Below are positions 1 through 11,159 of a DNA stretch of 64,000 nt, piece after piece. Under the pieces are notes generated by a model. The model was not told the origin of the DNA, did no database searches, and was given only the letters and a program-made list of their open reading frames with translations. Source of the DNA: Calliopum simillimum. Lineage: Eukaryota > Arthropoda > Insecta > Diptera > Lauxaniidae. The translations under genes and the position numbers were made by a program. Position 1 is the stretch's first letter; every line of letters begins with the position of its first letter. The DNA lies in the NCBI GenBank assembly GCA_951812925.1, contig OX638370.1, forward strand, positions 49,479,948 to 49,543,947, written 5' to 3'.

Positions 1-159
1 AGCTCTGTTAAAAAAACCATATGAACTCGAACAAGAGGACAAAATTTATGTACATAATTTTGCAGTGCAAGCGTTATTTGAGGTAATGATACCAAATTTT
101 GCACAGATACTTGGAACTGCTAATGCAAGATCTGAGCAAAAACTAAGTTAATTCTGTCA

Positions 160-255
160 AGAGTGTGAGCCACCTCCTGCACAAGTTAAATTTTCAATAT
201 TCTGCCGTGTAGGGTATTTAATTTTTGGCCAGGTCAAAGGTAGCACTCTTACTAG
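160..255 (+). mobile_element. 3' end of a DINE-1/HINE-like Helitron element (remnant)
   Basis: The stretch ends with the same terminus as the longer copies further on: a GTGTAGGGTAT subterminal motif, a TTTGGCC/GGTCAAA hairpin, then a short spacer ending in CTAG at 252-255. A trace of the gccacctcc motif of the internal tandem repeat is visible near 170. The rest of the copy is degraded or lies left of the window. Confidence 0.5.
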
Positions 256-729
256 TTTTTTTTTGCAAAGCTGTGATTTGGGTTTTTTGTGGAGAATTTT
301 AGAATTGAAATCTGAAAATGTCACTTCGAAGCTAAAATTTCTAAAAATTCAATTTTTTGTTTTACAAATGGAATCTCTTGCGGACAAACTGTTAGCTGTG
401 GAAAGATGTCCATCAGGAATAAAATATAGCGGAGCATATTTCCTACATTTTTTGTTGTATAACTGAGTACATTTCCTTCGGTTTTTGGTGTATATAGTCT
501 CTCGTACTCAAAAAAGGCGTTTTTGACTTAAATTGCAAAATATCCCAACTTTTAGCCCGAAATTCGCAAAGCCCTCACAAACCGATTTTGACGTTCTTGT
601 CCTTGAACGTTGCGTTATTTATCACGCTTTAACATGGCACACAAAATAAAAATCTTAAATTGTGGATACAAAATACACTGTGAAACAAAAATACCCAAAA
701 TCAAACGCAGAGCACCTTAAGATTGGCTC
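256..729. other. Unassigned AT-rich stretch
   Basis: No gene, RNA or recognised repeat was found here. The only open frames are short and have no recognisable similarity. Confidence 0.4.
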
Positions 730-1083
730 CATTCCATATCTCGCGCAAATTTCAACCGATTTCTATTCTAAACATAACGTCCGAAAGCATAACGTCCAAA
801 CCAAGAAAGCAGTCTTTGTTACAAGCCCTACTCCTAAGACAAAAATAAATTTAGGGAAATTTTAAAGAACAACCATTCTCTTTTATTTTTAAACCTAAAA
901 CCCAAACATTCCATATCTCGCGCAAATTTCAACCGATTTCTATTCTAAACATAACGTCCGAAAGCATAACGTCCAAACCAAGAAAGCAGTCTTTGTTACA
1001 AGCCCTACTCCTAAGACAAAAATAAATTTAGGGAAATTTTAAAGGACAACCATTCTCTTTTATTTTTAAACCTAAAACCCAAA
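730..1083. repeat. Tandem duplication, two near-identical 177-bp copies
   Basis: The block starting CCATATCTCGCGCAAATTTC at 734 recurs at 911 with almost no differences, giving a 177-bp period over two copies. It includes the paired ATAACGTCCGAAAG and ATAACGTCC motifs. The near-identity of the copies suggests a recent duplication. No coding capacity was recognised. Confidence 0.85.
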
Positions 1084-1114
1084 ATAACAATCAATAAAGA
1101 AATTAAATGTAAAA

Positions 1115-2066
1115 CTAGTTTTGGCCTGGCCAAAAACTAAATGCCCTACACTGCATTTTAAGTATATTATTAAACACTTAATTGATAAATACCATGCAAT
1201 ATTCTTGTACATACTAGTTTTTATTAAAATAAATTGATAACTCTTCCGTAACTCCTTGGAGAGTATAAGCACAAATTGCTTACATGGGAAGTGCCACACC
1301 TAGATTTTGCGTAGAGTATGCATTTACTGTTCTGAGTGTTTGAGTGAAATTCGGTTTGGTTTTCTTAAAAAAATTTTACCTTATATGGCGGGTGCCACGC
1401 CCTCTAGTCCTACTTCGACTACTTTTTGTTCAGAGTTTGCGATTAATGTTCTTAGTGTTTGGTTGAAATTTGTTTGGATTATCTCAAAAAACACTAAATA
1501 TCATTTTAAAACTTTTGCTTATATGAGAGGTGCCACGTCCTCTTGTCCGAGTTCGCCTAGTTTTTTCTCAGAGTGATTTGAGTGTAGTTTGGTAGGGTTA
1601 CCACAAATAAAGCTTTCAGTATAACATTTTGAAACTTTTATTTATATGGGAGGTGCCACGCCCTGTAGTCCGAGTTCCCCTAGTTTTTGCTTAGAGCTTG
1701 TACTTACTATCTCTAGTAATTATGTGTATTTTGCTTCTGTTATTGCAAATAATGCTGTTATTATTGCATTTTGAATATATTTTTTGCATGGGCGGTAGGC
1801 GTGTCAGTTGACCGATTTCGCTCATTTTCAATCCCCCGAGCTAACTTTAACGATGAAGGCAGAATACAAAATTTCATTGAATTATGTTGCTCAGTTTTCC
1901 CAAAAAATGTATTTCCACGCACACCCAGCCAGACAGACGGACATGGCTATATCGACTCAGGAGGTGACGCTGATTAAGAATATATATACTTTTCCATACC
2001 TGCCACCCCTCCTTCTCTGCGTTACAAACGGAAGGACAAAGTAATTATACCCTGGGTGTAGGGTAT
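1115..2066 (-). mobile_element. DINE-1/HINE-like nonautonomous Helitron relative, copy 1
   Basis: Read on the minus strand, the 5' end is TATACCCTACACCCAGGGTA. It is followed by the segment with TATATATTCTTGATCAGCGTC and GTCGATATAGCCATGTCCGTC, which strongly resembles the 5' part of the Drosophila INE-1/DINE-1 repeat. The middle (about 1290-1700) holds degenerate ~145-bp tandem units with GGTGCCACGCCCTC. The 3' end has an inverted copy of the 5' subterminal motif, a TTTTGGCCAGGCCAAAA hairpin and CTAG at 1115-1118. Subterminal inverted repeats, a central tandem array, a 3' hairpin and a CTAG end together fit Helentron-associated interspersed elements. The family name is from memory. Confidence 0.72.
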
Positions 2067-2093
2067 AAAAAGAGATTTAAAATTACAATGTGT

Positions 2094-3357
2094 CTAGTAA
2101 GCGTGTAACCTTTGGCCTAGCCGAACATTAAATACCCTACACTGCAGTATTTCAAAAATTTTGCTTATATGGAAGGTGCCACGCCCTCTTGTCCGAATTC
2201 ACCCGAATTACTCAGAGCTTGCATTTATAGCCCTTAGTGTTTGGGTGAAATTCAGTTGGATTATCTCAAAAATCTATTTCAGTATAGCATTTTGAAACTT
2301 ATGGTTATATGAGAGGTGTCACGTCCTCTTGTCTGATTTCGCTCTGCTTTTGCTCGTAGCTAGTATTTCCTGTTTTTATTATCTGAGTGAAATTTGGTTG
2401 GATTATCTCAAAAAACTATTTCAGTATAGCATTTTCAAACTTTTCCTTATATGGGAGGTGCCACGCCCTCTTTTCCAAGCTTACCCAGTTTTAGCTCAGA
2501 GCGTGCATTTATAGTTTTTAGCATTGGGTGAAATTTAGTTGAATTATTTCAAAAAAATCTTTCAGTATGGCATTTTGAAACTTTTGCTTATATGGGAGGT
2601 GCCACGCCCTCTTGTCCGATTTCACCCTGTTTTTGATGGAAGCTTGTATTTACTGTTTTTAGTTTCTTAAAGTAGTTTAGTTGGATTATCTCAAAAAACT
2701 CTTTTAGAATAGCATTTTCAAACTTTTGCTTGTATGGGAGGTGCCACGCCCTCTCGTCCGAATTTGCCTAGAGCTTGCGCTTACAATTGGTAGTATTTAT
2801 GTGTATTTTGGTTGCATTGTCACTAAAAATACTCCTAAAGTTGCATTTTGAATATATTTTTTGTATGTGCGGTAGGCGTAACCGATTTTGCTCAGTTTCA
2901 ATCCCTCCAGCTAACTTGTCCGAATTCGCCCAGATTTTGCTCAGAGATTGCGCTTACAATTCGTAGTATTTATGTGTATTTTGGTTGCATTATAGTGAAA
3001 AATACGCAAAAAGTTGCATTTTGAATATATTTTTTGTATCGGCGGTAGCCGAGTCCGTTGACCGATTTTACTCATTTTCAATCCCCCGAGCTAACTTTGA
3101 CGACTAAGGCTGTGCACCAAATTTGGTTGAATTATCTTGCTCAGTTTTCTCAAAAAATGTATTTCCACGTACAGACAGCCAGCCTGCCAGACATACGGAC
3201 ATAACTATATCGACTCAGGAGGTGACGCTGATCAAGAATATGTATACTTTTCCATATCTGCCACGCCTCCTTCTCTGCGTTACATACGAAAGGACAAAGT
3301 GAATATAAATATAAATAAAACTTCCTTTTTATACCCTATACCCTGGGTGTAGGGTAT
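2094..3357 (-). mobile_element. DINE-1/HINE-like element, copy 2 (expanded tandem array)
   Basis: It has the same architecture as the neighbour at 1115-2066. The minus-strand 5' end lies near 3357 (TATACCCTACACCCAGGGTA), followed by the CATGTCCGTATG-type core near 3180-3230. The 3' hairpin (TTCGGCTAGGCCAAA) and CTAG at 2094-2097 lie only 27 bases from the previous copy, so the two are arranged head to tail. The central array is longer here (about 2155-2800). Confidence 0.72.
2155..2800. repeat. ~145-bp tandem repeats inside HINE copy 2
   Basis: About four to five degenerate units are present, each with ATATGGGAGGTGCCACGCCC, a TCCGATTTCGCCC-like segment, an AGAGCTTGCATTTATAG-like segment and GGATTATCTCAAAAAACT. 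The same unit recurs in the other HINE copies near 1300-1700, 7180-7500 and 60000-60480, so the array is a family trait. It is too long, too degenerate and too spacer-free to be a CRISPR array. Confidence 0.75.
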
Positions 3358-3420
3358 AAACAAATAAAACTTAATTTTTATACCCTACACCCTGGGAATA
3401 AACAAATAAAACTTCATTTT

Positions 3421-3483
3421 TATACCCTACACCCAGGGTATATTCACTTTGTCCTTCCGTTTGTAATGCGGAGAAGGAGGCGT
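3421..3483 (+). mobile_element. 5' piece of HINE copy 3, split by a foldback complex
   Basis: It begins with TATACCCTACACCCAGGGTA and runs through the ACTTTGTCCTTCCGTTTGTAA segment to GGAGGCGT. The family sequence should then continue GGCAGG. That continuation (GTGGCAGACATAG) is found 3.3 kb away at 6825, so the two pieces are halves of one element. Confidence 0.75.
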
Positions 3484-6400
3484 CCCAGTGTGCCAAACGA
3501 ACTCGTTTCAGATCCGTTCATATTTTCGTTCTTTTTATCCGTTACGGAATCCGCTACGTATCCGTTACTGATCCGTTTGCGGGAAGGATTCCTAAAAAAA
3601 ACGAATCGTTTTTTCTTCTTTTATGGATCCGTTTCGAACCTGTAACGTACATCAAAAACGAATTCAAAACGGATTCGCTTTTAATAATGTTAATGCTGCT
3701 TATAAAAAAAAAAACAAAACAGGGTGAAGCGCTTATTTTTAATTAAAAAAAACAAAATAACAAAAAAAAAAAAAAAAATTACTAGCCCGGCCGGGAGGCG
3801 AACCCAGGCTCCCGGGGTTCTACTCTTTCATATACGAGACGTTAGACAACTAGGCTATTGGCCGATATGATGTTTACTTAACTGATGTAGACTTATTTGA
3901 TGTTGAGATTTAAAGTTTGTTTATTAAAAGTATTCTGTGTTGTTTTTCTTCCCTTCTTTTGATAAAAAATGTTATATACTCAAATTTGGAATCAAAAACA
4001 TTTTTTCAAACAGAGTTTGAAAAGTTTACAAAAAATCATACGCAATAAAATAAAAATAAAAAAAAAACAAAAACAAATCAAAAATACCCCGGGAGCCTGA
4101 GTTCGACTCCCGGGGTATTACTCTTTCATACACGAGACGTTAGACAACTAGGCTATTGACCGATATGATGTTTACTTAACTGATGTAGACTTATCTGATG
4201 TTGAGATTTAAAGTTTGTATATTAAACAAATTTCTGTTGTTTTTTTATAAGTATTCTGTGTTGTTTTTCTTCTCTTCTTTTGATAAAAAATGTTATATCC
4301 CAGTGTGCCAAACAGACTCGTTTCGGATCCGTAACGGGTTCATATTTTCGTTCTTTTTATCCGTTTGCGGGAAGGAAGGAAGGGTTCTACTCTTTCATAT
4401 ACGAGACGTTAGACAACTAGGCTATTGGCCGATATGATGTTTACTTAACTGATGTAGACTTATTTGATGTTGAGATTTAAAGTTTGTATATTAAACAAAT
4501 TTCTGTTGTTTTTTTTATAAGTATTCTGTGTTGTTTTTCTTCCCTTCTTTTGATAAAAAATGTTATATACTCAAATTTGGAATCAAAAACATTTTTTCAA
4601 ACAGAGTTTGAAAAGTTTACAAAAAATCATTCGCAATAAAATAAAAATAAAAAAAAAACAAATCAAAAATATTTTTTTTATCATAAAAATTAAATAAAGC
4701 AAATCCGTTTTGAGTTCGTATTTGAAGTATTTACGGAATCGAAACGGATTTGCCCAGGTTCGAATCCTACCAGAGGTGGATTTTTACCCTTTATTTTTCT
4801 TCCTTTTTATTATTTTTTAATTGCTAATAGGCGCATCAAAACGGTTTTTTTCTGTAAATATACAGCATTAACATATTTGAAAGCAAATCCGTTTTGAATT
4901 TGTTTTTACATAAGTTTCGGATTCGAAACGGGCCCGCACTGCGGAATTTAATTTTTTTTTATTCGCTAATAAGCGCTTCAAAACGTTTTTTTCTTATCTA
5001 AACAAAGCGTTTTGAATTCGTTTTTGATGTACGTTACGGGTTCGAAATGGATCCGTTACCGCGGATTACGTTTTTTATACCTTTATGAACTCTTAATGGA
5101 CTCGAAACGGATCCTCATCCGTTTTTGTGCACATTGGGATACTCAAATTTGGAATCAAAAACATTTTTTCAAACAGAGTTTGAAAAGTTTGCAAAAAATC
5201 ATACGCAATAAAATAAAAAGAAAAAAAAAAAACAAATCAAAAATATTTTTTTTATCATAACCCAATGTGCACAAAAACGGATGAGGATCCGTTTCGAATC
5301 CATTACGAGTTCATAAAGGTATAAAAAACGAAATCCGCGGTAACGGATCCATTTCGAACCCGTAACGTACATCAAAAACGAATTCAAAACGCTTTGTTTA
5401 GATAAAAAAAAAGCATTTTGAAGCGCTTATTAGCGAATAAAAAAAAATTAAATTCCGCAGTGCGGGCCCGTTTCGAATCCGAAACTTATGTAAAAACGAA
5501 TTCAAAACGGATTTGCTTTTAAATATGTTAATGTTGTATATTTACAGAAAAAAACCGTTTTGATGCGCCTATTAGCAATTGAAAAATAATAAAAAGAAAA
5601 AAAAGGAAGAAAAATAACGGGTAAAAATCCACCTCTGGTAGGATTCGAACCTGGGCAAATCCGTTTTGATTCCGTAAATACTTCAAATACGAACTCAAAA
5701 CGGATTTGCTTTATTTAATTTTTATGATAAAAAACATATTTTTGATTTTTTTTTTTTTTCTTTTTATTTTATTGCGTATGATTTTTTGTAAACTTTTCAA
5801 ACTCTGTTTGAAAAAATGTTTTTGATTCCAAATTTGAGTATATAACATTTTTTATCAAAAGAAGGGAAGAAAAACAACACAGAATACTTATAAAAAAAAC
5901 AACAGAAATTTGTTTAATATACAAACTTTAAATCTCAACATCAGATAAGTCTGCATCAGTTAAGTAAACATCATATCGGCCAATAGCCTAGTTGTCTAAC
6001 GTCTCATGTATGAAGGAGTAATACCCCGGGAGCCTGAGTTCGACTTCCCGGCCGGGCTAGTAATTTTTTTTTTTTTTTGTTATTTTGTTTTTTTTTAATT
6101 AAAAATAAGCGCTTCACCCTGTTTTCTTTTTTTTTTATAAGCAGTATTAACATTATTAAAAGCGAATCCGTTTTGAATTCGTTTTTGATGTACGTTACAG
6201 GTTCGAAACGGATCCATAAAAGAAGAAAAAACGATTCGTTTTTTTTTTAGGAATCCTTCCCGCAATCAGATCAGTAACGGATACGTAACGGATTCCGTAA
6301 CGGATAAAAAGAACGAAAATATGAACCCGTTACGGATCCGAAACGATTCCGTTTGGCACACTGGGAAAAATTAAATAAAGCAAATCCGTTTTGAGTTCGT

Positions 6401-6824
6401 ATTTGAAGTATTTACGGAATCGAAACGGATTTGCCCAGGTTCGAATCCTACCAGAGGTGGATTTTTACCCCTTATTTTTCTTCCTTTTTTTTATTATTTT
6501 TTCATTGCTAATAGGCGCATCAAAACGGTTTTTTTCTGTAAATATACAGCATTAACATATTTAAAAGCAAATCCGTTTTGAATTCGTTTTTGCATAAGTT
6601 TCGGATTCGAAACGGGCCCGCACTGCGGAATTTAATTTTTTTTTATTCGCCAATAAACGCTTCAAAATGTTTTTTTTTTTTATCTAAACAAAGCGTTTTG
6701 AATTCGTTTTTGATGTACGTTACGGGTTCGAAATGGATCCGTTACCGCGGATTACGTTTTTTATACCTTTATGAACTCGTAATGGATTCGAAACGGATCC
6801 TCATCTGTTTTTGTGCACATTGGG
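3484..6824. mobile_element. Nested foldback (long inverted-repeat) complex
   Basis: The outer ends are CCCAGTGTGCCAAACG (3484) and its inverse CGTTTGGCACACTGGG (ending about 6366). A second terminus, CCCAATGTGCACAAAAACGG, starts near 5261, with inverted copies ending near 5137 and 6824. Segment 4680-5137 is inverted at 5264-5720 and repeated directly at 6368-6824. Segment 3484-3870 is inverted at 5980-6366. Within the left arm, 3890-4090 is partly repeated at 4450-4680. The arms are rich in palindromic words such as ACGGATCCGTTTCGAA. I read this as one foldback-type element inserted in or rearranged with another. No transposase is visible, and I found no convincing target duplication beyond a shared GT. 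Confidence 0.75.
3783..3868 (-). repeat. tRNA-like segment in the foldback arm (B box and A box-like)
   Basis: On the minus strand the order is TAGCCTAGTTGTCTAACG (A box-like, D-arm-like), CTCGTATATGAAAGAG, then CCTGGGTTCGCCTCCCGG (B box and T-arm-like). Related segments lie at about 4087-4172 and 4385-4440, and inverted at about 5980-6058. The spacing suits an internal RNA polymerase III promoter of a tRNA-derived repeat. I see no clean acceptor stem, so I do not call a functional tRNA. Confidence 0.45.
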
Positions 6825-7553
6825 GTGGCAGACATAGAATAGTATATATATTCTTGATCAGCGTCACCTCCTGAGTCGATATAGCCATGTCCGTCTGTCT
6901 GTCTGGCTGGCTGGGTGGCTGGCTGGCTGTGTGTGGAAATACATTTTTTGGGAAAACTAAGCAAGATAATTCAATGAAATTTGGTGCACAGCCTTCATCG
7001 TCAAAGTTAGCTCGGGGGATTGAAAATGAGTAAAATCTGTCAACGGACACGCCTACCGCCCATACAAAAAATATATTCAAAATGCAACTTTTTGCGTATT
7101 TTTCACTATAATGCAACCAAAATTCATATAAATACTACGAATTGTAAGCGCAAGCTCTGAGCAAAATCTGGGCGAATTCGGACAAGAGGGCGTGGCACCT
7201 CCCATATAAGCAAAAGCTTTAAAACGCTATACTGAAAGCGTTTTTTGAGATAATCGAACTAAATTTTACTCAGACACTAAGAATTATAAATACAAGCTTT
7301 TAGGTAAAACTGGATAAAATCGGACAAGAGGGCGTGGCACCTCCCATATAAGCCAAAGGTTCAAAACGCTATACTGAAAACATTTTTTGAGATAATCCAA
7401 CCTAATTTCACTCAAATACTAAGCACTATAAATTCAAACTGTGAGGAATAACTGGGTGAATTCGGCCAAAAGGCGTGGCACCTCCTATATAAGCAAATAC
7501 TGCTGCATAGGGTATTTAATGTTTGGCCGGGCCAAAAGTAACACTCTTACTAG
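6825..7553 (+). mobile_element. 3' piece of HINE copy 3
   Basis: It continues the element begun at 3421. The core with TATATATTCTTGATCAGCGTC and GATATAGCCATGTCCGTC is followed by a CTGG/CTGT simple-repeat patch and the inverted ~145-bp array (about 7180-7500, three units). The 3' end has TGTTTGGCCGGGCCAAAAG and CTAG at 7550-7553. Confidence 0.75.
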
Positions 7554-7801
7554 TTATTAAATAGAAAATTTTTCAAGTCTAAAACGAACGTTTACTGAAA
7601 ATTTTGCCAAAAACAAACATCATCGAATTTTTTATTTTAAACCTAACGATTTCTGATCCAGAATATTTTTTAAAATTACTTCAAATAATATAAAAGTAGT
7701 TAATAATAAGTAAATAAGCATGTTATCAGTTTTTTTTTTTTTTAAATTTTAGGCATCACCTCAAAAAAATTCTCGTTGACACTTTAACAAATTTTTTTCA
7801 G

Positions 7802-8101
7802 TGGTATCAGTTGAGGCGTAATCTGACTGATATATTCCAGTGTAAATTTGTAGCTTTGGATGAGCCCGATAAAGTAACAGTGAAGTGGTTACAAAAAGCG
7901 AAAGACAATTCTTCAAAAATCTGCCTTCAACTGTGGCACGCGTTAGCGCGCACATTTTTGCAACTTTTCATGACTCAAACAGATATCAATGGTTTTCTTA
8001 AGCGTGGGTCAATGTTTATATTATCCGAAAATCAGTTTTTACGCATCTTATGCTCCGGAGGATTTATCGGTAACACTCCTAATATATTGGATTCTGATCG
8101 G
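7802..8101 (+). CDS. METTL9: METTL9 (DREV) methyltransferase, first exon in the window
   Basis: This internal exon lies between a TTTTTTTCAG acceptor (7801) and a GTAAGT donor (8102). It codes for exactly 100 residues and ends in phase 0 at CGG. The text WYQLRRNLTDIF ... FLKRGSMFILSENQFLRIL matches the N-terminal half of the DREV family, which precedes the SAM-binding fold. METTL9 is a SAM-dependent methyltransferase that forms 1-methylhistidine in His-x-His motifs. The frame joins cleanly to the exon at 32553, giving ...SDR|VNILDIGAGDG. Upstream exons, probably with the membrane or signal segment, lie outside the window or were not recognised. No lesion is visible. Confidence 0.9.
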
Positions 8102-8269
8102 GTAAGTTGAAGTTTAAGTGTTTTAACGAAATTTAGTCATTAAAAGAGCGTATACCTTTTTAGTGGAATCAATGAAGCCATAAAACGGCAAAATGAGGTA
8201 GTCCTCATCAACAGCTCCGATTTTGATGATCTTTTTTTCTTAAATTTTGTTTTCTTATTTTATGCAGTG

Positions 8270-9230
8270 CCAGCAGCAACCTTCCTTCGGCTTCGTCCGG
8301 TATATTAAAAACCTTAATATCTCGAGAAGTATTGTTCCGATTTGAGTGTTTTTTTTTTTTTTTTTTTGTGGGTAGGTATGTTGCCTAGTAAAGACCTGTT
8401 ATAAAAATTTTTCAAAAGTCTTTCGGCAACGTCCGGGATATTAAAAATCTTACTCGGGAAACACTGAACCGATTTTGGTGAATTTTTTTTTGGTGGATAT
8501 ATATGTTTTCTAGTAAAGTTTTATAATATACCCTTTTCAAAAATTCTTTCGGCAACGTCTGGGATATCAAAAAACTAAAAAGTTTTTATGAATTTTTTTT
8601 TATTATTCAAATATCGTATTCTATTGAATTCTTTCCTTTATTCAAACCGTTGTCACCTTGGAACGTACCGAAAGTAAGGTAACGAGGTGTAATTTATTTA
8701 ATTTTTTAATATGGCAGAAGGCACCGAAGGAATTTCGGAAAAGTGCATATGACATGACTTTACTAGGAAATATATCTACCTATCGAAAAACAAAAATCAT
8801 TCAAATCGGAATAATTGTTCCCGATTTATTAAAATTTTTCAATTTACCGGACGAAGCCGAAGGAATTTTGAAAAAATTAATTTTATTAAACCTTACCGGA
8901 CGTACCTACACATTAAAAAAAAACACCTAAATCGGTTCAATGTTTTTCGAGTTATTAAGATTTTTAATGTCCCGGACGAAGTCGAAGGATTTTTGAAAAA
9001 ATAAATTTTACAAAACCTTACCGAGCAACGTATCTTACCATTAACAAAAAATCACCCGAATCAGTTCAGAGTTTCCTCAGTTATTAAGATTTTTAATATT
9101 CCGGACGTTGACGAAAGACTTTTGAAAACATTTTATAACAGGACTTTACTAGGCAACATACCTATCTTCAAAAAAAAATCACTCAAATCGGAACAATACT
9201 TCTCGAGTTATTAAGTTTTCTAAAACCTCA
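8270..9230. repeat. Degenerate inverted repeat
   Basis: Left-arm motifs (TCTTTCGGCAACGTCCGGG near 8419, AGTATTGTTCCGATTTGAG near 8327) recur inverted on the right (CCGGACGTTGACGAAAGA near 9102, CTCAAATCGGAACAATACT near 9182). Within each arm, ~120-bp units built around CTTCGGCNNCGTCCGG are repeated. It is probably an old foldback or Helitron-derived repeat; the exact ends are not clear. Confidence 0.55.
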
Positions 9231-9529
9231 ACGGGCAACGTATCTACCCACTAAAAAAAATTCATAAAAATCAGATTATTAGTTTTCGAACAGTAGAATT
9301 CTGAAAACTTTCCGTTTTCAATTTTTCGAGTTTGAGCTCACAGAAAAGAGGTCGATTCATAAAAATCAGATGATTGGTTTTCGAATAGTAGAATTTTGAA
9401 AATTTTCCGTTTTCGATTTTTCGAATTTGAGCCCACAGAAGAGGTCGAAACTATTTCTTTTCCAAAAAGCTGTGCCATCATTTTTTCCTTGTTCAATTAC
9501 CTATTAGCCCCCATCATTAAAATCTTTCT

Positions 9530-10660
9530 ACAGTGCGTCCCTAAGCGGGCAAAAAATGTTGATATAAAAAACACACTTTGGGACCACTGTGCACCGCCCA
9601 ACACCGAAAGAAAGTCCTCGACTATGCCGAGGATCCACATTCGCACTAGGCCTGTGAAGAAGGTCCTTGCAAATCTCAATATTAACAAAGCGTCAGAGCC
9701 GGATGGCATAGCGGCCCATGTGTTGAAAAAGTGTGTCTCAACACTGACTCGTCCATTACGGAATATATTTAGCATTTCTTACACTTGTGGTATACTTCCA
9801 TTATGATGGAAGGTTGCTAATGTCCAGCCAGTTCTGAAAAAGGCGGACTACCAACCCTATTAGTTATCGGCTCATTGTAATAAGCTTAGCGCTCTCTAAA
9901 GTTATGGAGAGCGTTATAAACTTCCACTTTATGAATTATCTAAAGCACAACGAATTACTTAATGATCACCAATATGGTATCTGTAGAGCTCGCTCTACTG
10001 GGGACTTAATGGCATTAGTCACTAAGAGGTGGAACCAATGTGTCCATCTTCTTGGTGAATGTATTGTTGTTGCTCTGGATATTTCTTAAGCTTTTGATCG
10101 CGTGTGGCATCGTGCCCTCGTTTCAAATTGCATATAGACTCCTTTGCTAGTGGATAATGAGCTTTCGCAGTGGTTATTCAATACTGTTTCATATCTAACG
10201 AATACTTTATTAACGCTGGAGTTCCTCAGGGTTCCGTCCTATCACTGTCTCTTATTCTTGTTTTCATCGATGACCCTCTGTCATCGACCATTAATCCAAT
10301 CCACTCCTTTGCAGATAACAGCAGCATTTGACATTCGTATTGCTTCAAAAAGCGCTCAAATTGATTGAGATTGAGAGAAAAGGCAGTATATGAGTACTCT
10401 CACAAATGACCTAAAACAATCTCCGAGTGGGGTCGAGCTAATAGGGTTGAATTCAACGCTAGCAAGACCTAATGCAGTCTGTTGTCTCAAAGACGAGTGG
10501 ATTGTCCCTCTCCACCCCTCAATATGGCCGGCGTAGATATTATGAGATCAGCAACTCTTGACATTCTGGGCATATCGATTTAAATTGATCTGAGGTGGAC
10601 AGATCATGTATTCGATGTGTCGAAAGAAGCTGCCGAGTGTTTAGATTATCTAAAACCGTT
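9530..10660 (+). pseudogene. Decayed LINE reverse transcriptase (CR1/jockey-like)
   Basis: Successive frames give a finger/palm RT series: VLANLNINKASEPDGIAAHV (about 9669), SKVMESVINFHFMNYLKHNELLNDHQYG (about 9898), STGDLMALVT, VVALDIS-stop-AFDRVWH (about 10070), VPQGSVLSLSLIL (about 10220) and SFADNSSI (about 10310). The catalytic F/YADD reads FADN, so the second aspartate is lost. Frameshifts and stops occur throughout. The nearest match I can recall is the CR1/jockey supergroup. Neither end of the element was defined. Confidence 0.75.
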
Positions 10661-11159
10661 AATTGAGGCAGCAAGCTATTTTGATGCCTATTTTTTCCGA
10701 AATAAAAACGAGACGAGTTTCGATAAACTTTACAAATTTTATTATTCCGACCAAGTGTCGATTTAGCAATCAGAATGAGTTAAACGAAAAACTACTTGAA
10801 TTGGCAAGAATGAAATTAACTTGATATAGCAAGAGTCGAAAAATAACTGAACTGAACTTAGTACATAGCAAATGCCAATGTCAAATTATGGCAAGCAATT
10901 ATTACATTGTAGTGATGTAAAATGTTAAAAACTAAGATAAACAATTATCGCAAAGTAATAGCCTTGCCATAAGTTAAATTTAAATTCAAAAATAAGAAAC
11001 TTTAAATTAATAAAAAATATAATTTAAAAAACGAAAATATTTATAAAAGCAGCTCCGAACAACCGTTTAAGAAATACTTCACTCCAGTTGATCTTCGACT
11101 GTCTGTATCCCCTATATTAGACCTAAGCTAGCGTACACTTTGCACATCTGAGCCGGGGT
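10661..11159. other. Unassigned AT-rich stretch beside a gag fragment
   Basis: No coding signal was found. It may be noncoding sequence of the gypsy-like element to the right, read on the minus strand, but no LTR pair could be matched. Confidence 0.3.

Noticed and set aside
3783..3868. Functional tRNA gene
   Set aside because: A and B box-like motifs are present, but there is no paired acceptor stem and the segment is repeated within foldback arms.
8658..8930. Open frame of 90 codons in the METTL9 intron
   Set aside because: It lies across the arms of an inverted repeat and consists of repeated CTTCGGC/CCGGACG units, so it is not a gene.
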